Assembly: GCA_963931865.1 (NCBI GenBank)
Contig: OZ007518.1
Coordinates: forward strand, 3,372,055-3,436,054
Reading direction: 5' to 3'
Length of the DNA stretch: 64,000 nucleotides
Source of the DNA: Axinella damicornis
Taxonomy: Eukaryota > Porifera > Demospongiae > Axinellida > Axinellidae
The notes beneath the pieces are model-generated. The model ran no database searches. It worked only from the letters and a program-made list of their open reading frames with translations, and was not told the DNA's origin. Numbering within the stretch: position 1 is the stretch's first letter; the number at the start of each line of letters is the position of its first letter. Made by a program: the position numbers and the translations under genes. Positions 11,901 through 23,800 of this stretch are shown in pieces.

Positions 11901-14900
11901 ATCCCTAGCTGGGGAGGAGCCTGGGAATGAGGCTAGCTACCCTACGTAATTGGAGATTAGACAGATTGCCACAACTACAGTGTGCTATGACATAAAAATT
12001 ATGTCTAACCAAGAGTGTATGATGACATCATCGTCATGACGATGATGTCATCATGTGCTCTTGAAATGTAAGGCTTATAGCTACCAACCATCACGCATGG
12101 AATCTTGAGCGTGCCGGAATAAGACATGCAAGTGCACACCACCATATGTTCTGAACGACCCAAGAAGGGTTTCCCTTTGATCTCAGGGGGAAGTCAAAAG
12201 CTGGTTCGCCGCTCCACTCTGTGAACAAATATATTATTTCTACAACCGTCTCATGTTTCTCTGCCCAACACTCAAATTGAGCTCTTCACAACGAGTCCGA
12301 CTGCTGTAAGCGTTCTCATAAAGAAAAGGAAGGAGGGATTTAAAAGTGACAGAGAAATTCAAGCCGGCTTGTTGCTCAATGACCAAACATGAACACCTGT
12401 CACCTGGTTGCGGCTGACTGGCCGCAAGCCCCAAGTAAGGTTTTGAAGTAATACAAGCATCAGCATCGTTTCTTGTTTTTGAAATAAGAATACTCCATCA
12501 GCCCAAGCAGCCAATCTTCCAGATTTTTGTCCAGAAAATGGAGACAAATGGGTGACAAATGGGTCCATTTTATTATTCCAAATGCAAGGTGTGACACACA
12601 GTGAAGGCTTGAGCCCAATAGTGTTTAGACAGGCATCATCAATTCCGCATTATTTTGCAATGTGCGGGTTAAAGCAGCATGTAAGGGCTCTCTCTCACAT
12701 GTATATATGCAAACTCTGTAACAGTGATACTACCCCAGCATTGAGGGTAAAATGTATATGAACATCAATTTGCGTGTTTGTATCATCTGTGCTAGACCAA
12801 AGTCTTATACGGAAATCCAAGATCTGCTATGGTGACTAGACTATACACAGTGTACAAAGGCAAAATTACAATGAATGTTAATTTGTGTGTACGTTTCGTC
12901 TGAGCTAGACCATGGTCTGAGTGCTGCCATGGTGTATCTGTACAAGCACATATCTAACTCATATAGAGCTTGCCTGAAGGAAAAATAATTAAGTTACGAA
13001 GCTCAACTTGGTGGGCTGCTGGTTTGTTAAGATGTAGTAACGGAATTTGGAGGTTAGATCTCTCGCACGTTTTCTCACCGGCATTTGTACAGTGACACGG
13101 ACGAAACATGATAAAGGGAAGATGGCTGTCGTGATTTAGTAGTAGGGCTGCTTTTCCGTAATGGAATTTGGAGGGCAGAATATTTTCGGACATTTCTCAC
13201 CGCTATTTGTACAGGGACGACGAAACAAGACGGCTGTCATGGAAACAATGGATCCCTATAATTTTACAGCTGTCAGCTGCTACTATAGAGCTTCATGAAG
13301 CAACAGCAAAGAGGAAAATGATCAAGTTATGGATTATCATACAGAGATAAGCTCTGACTGCCGGCAGGTATCACATTAATTTTTGGGATTTCGTCTGAGG
13401 CAGGTGTCTGGGCCTGTGCATAGTCACAACATGGTACGAGTGTAGTGGCTGCGACCTGACAAGGGTTCCCATTGGCAGCCACTCCTGACAAGGGTTCCCA
13501 TTGGCAGCCACTCAGCTGGTGGGACTGAGTAAACCGATAGTCCTAAAGGAGGGGCCTAACTGTCAGGCTTCCAACATGGAGGAAAGGGCCTTCCTCCTTA
13601 GTATTACTCTGTCTGGCTCCCAACAGTGGCGTATTACACTGTCTGGACGCCTGGTGGCAAAAATGGGAGGAAAGGGCCTTAATATTACACTACCTGGCTC
13701 ATGCTATTAGTTCATGACAGGTTGCTTGCACAGTAAGACCCCTACACAGAACAGGCATTCATTCTCAATTGCAACTACAGCTATTTGCAAACAGAAATTG
13801 CAGTGCATTTTCTCATACTGATTGAATATGTAAATCTGCCTTGTGCCATGTTATGATTCTGTGTGTAGAGCAGCCATACTGTATGCAGAGTGGGAGTTCT
13901 GTTCACTTCCATACACAAAGTGAGCTCACAATGAACTAATTGTATTTACTAGGCATTCTTCCGGTCCAAAACAGGCATCGAACTTTGATGCAGGCTTGTG
14001 GCTTCACATCTCAACAATGCACGTATTTCCAGTGCAGGGTTCGAAAGGCTGGATGATCATGTTGTCAAGCTTCCGTACACAACGTATGTATATCCGCTGA
14101 TCAGTTACTGTTGTCAAGCTGCGGCAAGTGTCCGGTTTCAGGACAGGAAACTAAATGAAATCACCATTGTGATCTCCTCCTACGCAATGACCAATGAATC
14201 CTTATGAGGTCTGTAATCACCACTTAGGCCTCTGCGCTGATCATTGATTTGATCGGTTAGTGAGCCACTTATGTAAGGACACAAACACGGTCTGCGGTAA
14301 GCAAATTGAGTGCGTTGTTGTGTTTGTCCAAATCAGAAACCATTTATTTACTACTTACATGCCATCAGCTGTTGCTAGATGGACAGGATTCATAGTGCAG
14401 TACATGTTCCGTGGTAGCCAATCAGGTTCAGTATTCAGAGGTGAACAGATCACATGCACATATGCTACCAGGTGCAGTGATTGGCAGGCAAGGTTTCCAT
14501 GGATACCATTAGACATGATTTCCATCCCACTGAGTGAATTAAGATTGATTAGCTGGATGTATATGATACATTGAAGAATTAAGTTATCAGATTACTATTC
14601 GCTCTTGCTGCACTGGGCAGCAAAGAGCGAATAGAATGTTCTCACAATACAGTTCCCCATCCCATGCACATACGTACAACTACATGTTCCCATGATCATG
14701 ATCATGTGATCCACCTAGTTCCATTCCATTCTGCTTGTGCAAACTCAAACGGGAACACACGGGATGGAACCATCAAGAAAAGTAACATACTCTACGTGGA
14801 GCCCCAGTTTCAATATTAATACTCTGTGTCCATTACACACCACATTCACTGGATTATTGTCCATTACACACCACACTCACTGGACTCTAACATCAGACTG

Positions 14901-17900
14901 AGTATAATGTTCCACACAAGATCAACAGTTTCGCCACAAACAGATGGCGAGTTTTATCCATGGAGATTTCAGCAGTGGCTTCTAACAGACACTCTGTCAC
15001 GCCAAAGGTTACTTCTAAAGCCTCTGACCTAACCCTAACAAGCCTTGATCCCAGACCCAAGCAACCCTAGCATACAGAACTACAGCTCTTTGAAGCTCCA
15101 TTAGGAGCCATTCTCTCTCCCAGCTGTGATGTGGATAGCTTGAGGGATTGTGCTTGTATACGTATATTCTCTATTGCTAGAGTACGTACGTGCTCCGACG
15201 TATGTATGTAATATCACTGGACCGATGGAAGTGAAAGAGATAGCAAGCTAATCAAGTACAAAAAGGACATTGAAAGCAGGTCCCAACTGTCAACAGACCT
15301 GTACAGACGGCAATGTGAGGTTTCCCGGTGGGGAACTTGTGCGACGGTCAGATTAAAATCCTGCCAACTTGAGGATAGAACATACTAGTGTTGCACTGAT
15401 AAGATATTCCGATAGCCAATAAAATATCTGCTGAAGCTGATAGCAAACCCGATACACACGTGTTTTAATGCGACTGTGCCTGTACTGAGCAGTTGTGCAT
15501 GTGACCATGTAGCATCTCTGAGAAGTACGTATGTATGTATGTATCGGAGGCTTGAAGTTACTATATAGCGCTCAACTGCATATTTATGTACATTGTATAG
15601 CATCAGGGTCACACTAAGGTTTACATTCTCTGAGCTTCGTACTTCTGAGCAACGTATTAAATATCATCAGGGACACTCTAGGGCTTTCAGAAACTGTACA
15701 CTCTGAGCTTCCGCACTTCGTATGGGAGGGGGAGTCCCTTCCCACTCCATCCCTCCGTGGCTGCTGCCCAGTCGCTTGGTCCCCCAACCATCCCCCCCCC
15801 CCCCCCCCCCCCCCCCCCCCATGGCTTCGTATATATGACAATGAATGATAGATGCTCATGAGCTAATCCACTTTACTTGCCAATTAGATGACTGCTGAAA
15901 GTACTGAGCATAAGCCTTTTGTCTTCCTCAGGGCTTGACAAGGAGTGATGAAAGGGCACGAGCAAATCCTTTCCCTTACTACATATCCTCCTCCTTCTCT
16001 ACATCACGTCTTCCCATCTTAAGCCCATCTACTCCCACCTGCTATTTTCTGTGTCATGGGCTGCATAACAGTGCAATTAAGGCAACAAAAAATTTTGACA
16101 ATGAAGGATAGTCATCTATGAAATGTTCAAGATCACCACTACCACATGATGTTTCTTACTCAAGAGGGTGTGATGACATCATCGTCATTGGGTCATCGTC
16201 ATTGTCCTCGATCCTCCGCCACAATGACAATGATGTCATCATGTGCTCATGTCTTACATAATTCCTTCAACTTCATGCTACCATTCGTGTTGCAATTGCT
16301 CTATCAGTAAGGTTTGTGTTAATTAATATAAAGCACACTGTACGTAACTTGATCTCCCAGGCACAAACACACCATGTTACATAATTCTACAGGATAGTGT
16401 CTCGGCATAGGTGTCTGATGAGTACGAGAGGTCTCATTAGAGGATTTGATTATGCATACAGTCTTGAGCCAAATAACAGGTTGAAGCCACTGGCCGCTGA
16501 GAAAACAGCTGGGACGACATTCGCAGTGCTTCGTGGACCACTGATGAATCCAAATGACTCTAGCAATGTACCAGACTGTCTGGTACATTATAAAGCACAC
16601 TACAACTGCATGTAACTTTATCACCGAAGCAGGCACAAACACACCTTGTAGCATAATTCTACAGGATAGTGTCTCGGCGTAGGTGTCTGATGAGTACGAG
16701 AGGTCTCATTAGAGGAATTGATTGCTGTAGTTATGCATACAGACTTGAGCCTAATAACAGGTTGCAGCCAGGATAAACCTGGCTGCTGAGAACTACCTGA
16801 AACAGCTGGGACGACATTCGCAGTGCTTCGTGGACCACTGATGAATGCAAATGACTTTAGCAATGTACCAGTCTGTCTTCAAATGTTGCTACTCTGGAAG
16901 AAAACCTGCGCATGCTGTCTCTTGTTGATATAGCAACCACTCATGCCACACCACACACTCAACCACCATCCAATATTGACAATGAGAACTTAGACCAGCT
17001 ACAAAAACATTCATTGGGGATTGGTTTTCTTGAGCCAAGTGACATCCTGGGTCCTTCTGCACACAGGCTTGTATATGAGGCTTGGATATAAGGGTTGAAT
17101 ATGAGGCTTGGGTATGAGGCTTGGATATGAGGCTTGGATATGACGCTTGGATATGAGGCTTGGATATGTGGTTTGAATGTGAGGCTTGAATATGTGGCTT
17201 GGATATGAGGCTTGGATATGAGGCTTGGATATGAGGCTTGAATATGAGGCTTGAATATGAGGCTAGGGTATGAGGCTAGCACACAGATGGACAATCACTA
17301 TTTGTTCCAGGCCATTCCTGCCTCAAGTGCTGTGCATGGTATGGCACAAAAGCTGCATTAAGACAGGCGGATACGCACCAACATGCGAGATAATTCACAT
17401 TTAAGAATCAAATTACACATGTTTTGTTTCGAGAATGCAAAAATTAGGACACAATACGTGTGTTCGTACTGACAACAATGTCCTTCACAGCTTATGGCAC
17501 TCGGCTTACGGCATCGACACAAGAGTGAGAAAAATTTGCAAATCTTTTCCTGAGCACAAAAACGTAGACATGCGTGTTACCTATGGTGGCTGACAATGAT
17601 GCTCTCCATCCTACTTATGGTATCTTGCTTCAGAGCTGAAAATAACAGGCGGCCACCGGTCAGTTTCCGTGCAAGCAGCTGACAGGGGCGGTCAAATTAC
17701 CACTTGACTGGCCACTTTGTCAGGGGCGTTTACATAGAGCTAATTAGGCTAAGTGTCTGGTCAGTAATCAGCATATGAGGGGCTTCTGTCTAGGAGAAGC
17801 GCAAGTTGGCAGAAGTGCTCGTTGGCAGAAGTGCTCAGGTTCAATCCTTTTTTTCTTTTTCCCTAGTGTAAGATACATCATGGGTTGAATCAGTCAGCTG

Positions 17901-18523
17901 TTTTTACCCCTCTCTTCTTGCATGTTTTCAATGATATAAAGTTTATCGCCTTATGTGGGAGCAAACATGGTTCAGGATGTGGTGCATACACACAGCACAA
18001 TTTGACTGTTATATGCAACCAGCCTACCTCTTTCCCTGGGAGTTCCGATTGGCTAGTTCTGCTTTTCGTTCTCTTTTCTGCTTAGTCTGTCTATTAGTGC
18101 CTAAAAGTCTTATTCACTACACACCCATATAGTTACACCAATTTTTTTTTCAGCTCTGCTTGATTGGACATGCTCAGCAACGTACTGAATACGTTTTGAG
18201 AGCTACGTAATGGTCTTGTAATGCTTGGGTGAGGTCAGCATAGTGTTCGCATGGTTTTGGCCTCCACTGTCTCATTATTGACTATACTGGTCAGAAGATG
18301 AACAATATTGAAAGTGAATGTCCTTGCCTTGTGATCTCAGCACAACGTTTTTCGGTGTGCAACTGCAACTCTACACAGTCAGTGTTTCTTTAGAAAATCG
18401 TTCGAGGGGGGGCGGAATCGTAGCGCAGCGAGGCAAGGGGGGGAGACATGAATAGCTTTGCATACATAATACTTCTTGGGTATCATTCAAGGGGGGCAGT
18501 AAAGATTCAAGGGGGGGCGAATG

Positions 18524-18558
<35 letters not shown>

Positions 18559-20712
18559 CCCTGACAGTAGGAAATACTGTCACTGAATTGTGGTTGACAT
18601 TGCAGAGTACCCATGCTGCTGCTCGAATAGCTTGAAACCCAACACCCAGTAAACACATCAGCTAGTTCTTAGTAGTTTAGGGAGACCTTTGCAAGCCTCT
18701 CTGGCTCTGTGTACATCATTAAGTTTGGAGTAGGTGCCGGAAGCCGCGCATCCGCTAGCTCTCTAACCACATTCCCATGAAATCACGTCCTGCAGGAATC
18801 CTAGCAGTGATGTCATGGGTCAAAGGTCAAACCTGATTACAGTAAGCCCCTTCGTCTGTACGTCTGAAACTCCAAGCGCTAAGAAGAATATCCTACGAAA
18901 AAGATAATCGGAAAAATGCACAGGAATTCAGGAAAGCCCTACAAAGGTTCGTCGTGATTATGATTTTACTGAGTCAAAGGTACAATAAGTTGCCATTTGT
19001 AAATTGGAGTGGATCTCCTCCTCTAATGTCTTTAGTACATACATGTAGACTCGCAGAATTCCCTATTCAATGCTGATTGCATCACTAAAGTACGGCCTAC
19101 GTAGTCAAAATAAACAAGACCAGGTTCACTGTTGGTTCAATCACCTGCTCCACATGAACGTGACATGGTGGCCAAGTGCTAGAAGCTGGACAAAAAGTCA
19201 GTGGTTCGAATCCCACCTGCTGCTTACCTCTTGATTTGATCACCAGACCGTTCTTTAGCGAGGCGGGGTCAGGGTAGACTAGGTCCCTACATAACATATA
19301 GTCCCAACGCGCCACATAATGGTCCCTATATACTGCATGATCCCTAGACTCCCTATACAGCGGTCAATGTACAGTCTATGGTTGTGGAATCTATGCTGCT
19401 ATAGGAACAAGATACATATGTCAAGAATCTCTTCTCAAGTTCATCAATTCAATCACCATCCTCCATTGGGGGTTCTGTATGGGACAGTTGGCATGGGCTG
19501 CTTAAATCTGGGAGTGAGATCTTTGACATTTGGTTTGTCTCCTACCACAAGCTGATTTTGGCAAATTAGCTAATTTCACAGGACACTAATTATGCATAGC
19601 ATGCTGTTCGCACTAGAACAACAAGGTTGTTGAAAGCGGTTATGGAGTTCGAAAGGAGTTCTGCATATGTATCTTGGGTGTGTTACCGATTGCTTTGCAA
19701 GTACCCAAGTAATATGTGTGATGTACGTATATAGCGGTCGCCATAGTCACTATAGATGCTATCCAAGGGTACGTACATCCCAAGGACTTAGATAGAGAGA
19801 GATATTGCGATCTTAATAATACCGAGCTTGCACTGAGACATGAGAGTGTTGCCTCCATAGGCTTGTTTTCATCTGGCGGTTTGACAGTTGGGGGAAAACA
19901 GGTCATGTTTTGCCAATGAGTCAAAGAAGCTTGAAATTCCTGTCCACTCCATTCTGGCTCAAAGTGCAAGTGACGTGCTTTTCTGAGACTAGCACGATCT
20001 CAAATCATAGGGGCAAAAGATCATTAATTGTTGCCTAAGCACCAAATCAACAGTACTGGTACATACGTACATTAGGAATTTGAAGACCAACTAGAAGAGA
20101 TAAATGTAGTCCCAACTAAATGCTGGGATGAGAAGGCCTGGGAACTAGGCTAAGCTTCATTCTCTTAGTACACATACCGTAGTCGCGCGTTATTAAGCGC
20201 ATGTGCCTATAACTCCACAGGAAGGAAATATGCGCCTATAAGCGAGATGTACCTAATAATGAATATTTTCATAATGACATTCCTCGAATAGGAAGTGCAC
20301 TTCAATTGGAATTATAGTTTCCCCTCCGTATGATCGAAAATGGCAGAGTTTCTGAAAGAAGACTGCAGCGCTTAACAGCGAGTACCTGGGACGAGAGCAC
20401 TTAACAGCAAATATGCGCCTATAAGTGAGCTGTGCCTAATAATGCGCGACTATGGTAACGTTTCATCCCATAGGTAAGTCCGCTCCTACTAATTTGCATG
20501 TTAAAGGTTTCGTTCGCTCACCGTCCTCACAAATCCTGTTGTTAGCAGCAGCGTAGACCTTCTCGCTGATGGGGATGAAGCAGTTGTGCTGCCTGCGGGC
20601 ACAGTTGTTCCTGTACCACCGCCCATCTGTCCCACACATGAGTGTCTTTGTCTTCCGGCTGCAGTTTCTGAAGCAATTCTTTGCTGTGTGTGTGCGTCAG
20701 TGTGTGTGTGAG

Positions 20713-20811
<99 letters not shown>

Positions 20812-23800
20812 ATGCAAAACACATGTAACAGCAGAAGCACATAAAAATTAGCTTCCCTTCTCTATCGCAGTACAGTATGCAACAAAAAGCTGGGGAGGAG
20901 CCAGGGAACGAGGCTACAAATCCACATCAACATTGTGTAAACCACTAGGGAGAGGCTCCGTAGCTACCCACAGCTACTAAATAGCAAGGTGGATACAAAC
21001 TGGGCTGAAAGTGTGTTGCCGTGTCCTCTGCAGGAGATACATACACCTGCCCTCCAATGCACACGGGCTGGGGGATAAGGAATAGCCTCGCTCCTAGGCC
21101 TGGGATAGCCTCGCTCCCAGGCCTGGGATAGCCTCGCTCCCAGGCCTGGGATAGCCTCGCTTCCAGGCCTGGGATAGCCTCGCTCCCAGGCCTGGGATAG
21201 CCTCGCTCCCAGGCCTGGGGTAGCCTCGTTCCCACCCCTGGGATAGCCTCGCTCCCAGGCCTGGGATAGCCTCGTTCCCAGGCCTGGGATAGCCTCGTTC
21301 CCAGGCCTGGGATAGCCTCGCTCCCAGGCCTGGGATAGCCTCGCTCCCAGGCCTCGCTCCCAGGCCTGGGATAGCCTCGCTCCCAGGCCTGGGATAGCCT
21401 CGCTCCCAGGCCTGGGATAGCCTCGCTCCCAGGCCTGGGAGAGCCTCATTCCCAGGCTTGGGATAGCCTCGTTCCCAGGCCTGGGAACGAGGCTAGGCAA
21501 GGGATTACTTGCCTTTGTTTCTATGGCTGATCACAAAGAGATCCCAATCTTGCACAGGAAGACCTGGAGTTATCAAAGCCATACATAGCTTCCAAAGTTC
21601 TCAGCACTACCCAGGCCACAAGCTTCAAAACTATTCATTAATTTTATCACTTTTCTTCCAATATGTACACTTGTGGCTAGCTGACATTGACTGGGGTGTG
21701 GGGTGGTGTGAGTGTCTCTAGTGCTCAACTCAGGCTCTGTCCTGAGTTCGAATCCCACTAAAGTCCTTGGTTATTCTGATCAAGGGTGGTTCGCCATAAA
21801 GAAAAGGAATACGTTTGCCCTTCCAGAAAACAAGTTTGAGCAATGCTACTTATGGTAACTCATGCAAGCGAGTTCAGTGATGATGTCATATCATTACCCC
21901 CTTGTTAACTCTTTACCAACCATAACAGACAGCATAAGGAAGCAATATTATGCCTAGTATTAAATTCCCCATATAAATTCTTATGGGCTTATGGGAGCTC
22001 AAGACGGCATCTGCAGTCATTGGTTGACAAAGAGTTAATGGGGCCCACTTACATGAAAACCTTCTGTACTGGAGATGCGGTTATCGTATCAAAACAAAAT
22101 GGACTGAGTGCTGACCAGCAGATTCGTTCTTCCTGCTATTTGGAGATCCAGGTTTTCCCACCCACAATAAAGTTGGGTTCACTTCGACCACAGGAAAGTC
22201 ATAGTGTGGCTTTCACTTATTATGCTGACTGAGCACATACGGGAATTTTGCCATGTGTCACCAGGCTCTCTTCCGCGTTCCGTGTGAGGGCCTGGGTACG
22301 AGACTACACTTACATGAAGGTTTTCCCATGCACAATGAAGTTGAGTTCACTTCCACCACAGGAAAGTCATAGTGTGGCTTTCACACATTGAAGCATCAGG
22401 TACAATCAGCTAAGATACACCAATTTAGGGTTTTGTGTTTGTGGCTTCACCCAATCAAGCAGGCACTGTTCGGGTCTTCATTTGTACAAACCATAGACTG
22501 TACTCCACACAGTAGCAGAGTTCTAAAACCCAAGAAATGCAGTACCGAGGTCACATTAGCCTCATTCCCAGGCCCGAGATGGCCTGGGAACGAGGCTAGA
22601 GGTCACATCAACCAAGAATTACTTTTATTACTAAATCAGATGCCCGTATTTATAATGATCTTGTACAAGCAACCCTGAAAACACCACTGCTCTTGATACT
22701 GAGCTACAAGTTCTGACATATAAGGGGTGTTTCCTGTCACTACCATCTTGGTTGGAATAATATCTTCTGATTCTGTCTAATGAAGATCACATGATAGCTG
22801 TTCAACTATAGATGAAAGTTTGATAAATTATTCTCAATCAACTATCTTGAGCAGCATCATTAGTTACTAACTCACACCAGTCTTGCTAGCTTCGTTCCCA
22901 GGCCTTCTCACGCCAGCGTTTATCGCTTGCTGCAAGTGACAAACGCTGGCGTGAGAAGGCCTGAAGCGACAAATGCTGGGGCGAGAAGGCCTGGGAATGA
23001 GGCTACAGTTTCGCAGTATCAAGCACAGTTAACTAAACAGATAGGTACAGTCGGTTGTGTCTCATCTCCCCAGTCACATTGATAGATAACGCTCTGAGAA
23101 ATCGGGTCGTGCAAAAACACTGTATCTAGAAAGCAAACAGTCTGGGATTCACGATGGGGCACACTGTCAGTACATACGGCTAATGGTACAATGGTACTGC
23201 AACAGTACACAAGCCGAGGCATTAAATGCTGCAGTTACTAGGCACACTCGATCTAAATTGAGCTTTTGGCCAAGTAAAATAAATCACTAGATTCTCGTCC
23301 ACTTGAAAGTCCAGATTAATTAAGCACGTGGAGAGGATTTTTTTTTTGCTGTGACAGTACATGTTCAATCAGTTGATTGATTTTGTGGTCTGGCAGAGCT
23401 GTCGTTCTGCTGCACTCATCTTGCGCGAAAGTGCAGAACGAATTGGAAATGCTTGTACTATGAGCTGCACTCATAGTACGTCATTGTTTACAAACCGTAA
23501 TTAAAACGAAGCGCACGCCGGCTTAAGAGCGCATGCACGGGGATGAGTAATTTGGCCTTTGGGAGGTGATCTGATCAACCATGATCTGATCAACCATCCT
23601 GGAACACAAAAAGAAGCCCGGCATTATTTCACAACTCGTCTTCCTGTACCCTATAAGCTCAGTGAGTCTGATGCCTGGTATGAACCTACTAATGAGTATG
23701 GAATCATTGGCATGACACTTTAGCAACCTTTATTGGTCCACAAACAGTTTTCACTTCTAAACCTGATGACTATATATAGGTCGATCTAGGAATGGGATTA

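Noticed and set aside
13998..14207. 69-codon + strand frame preceded by tatttccag
   Set aside because: No neighbouring exon on the + strand, no recognisable domain, no clear donor.
19640..19988. Minus-strand frame containing WQNMTCFPPTVKPPDENKP and ATLSCLSAS, possibly an Ig-like exon
   Set aside because: Any acceptor/donor pair I tried gives a length that is not phase 1 at both ends, and the Cys spacing does not give a full Ig fold. Left out as unsupported.
20501..20844. Poly(His-Thr) and poly(Cys-Val) frames
   Set aside because: Reading of a (TG)n microsatellite; only the Kazal exon frame at 20522-20683 has protein character.
20964..21500. 178-codon minus-strand frame with a repeated AIPGLGARLSQAWERGY pattern
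   Set aside because: It is the 23-bp MITE-derived array read through; the same array is open in other frames.
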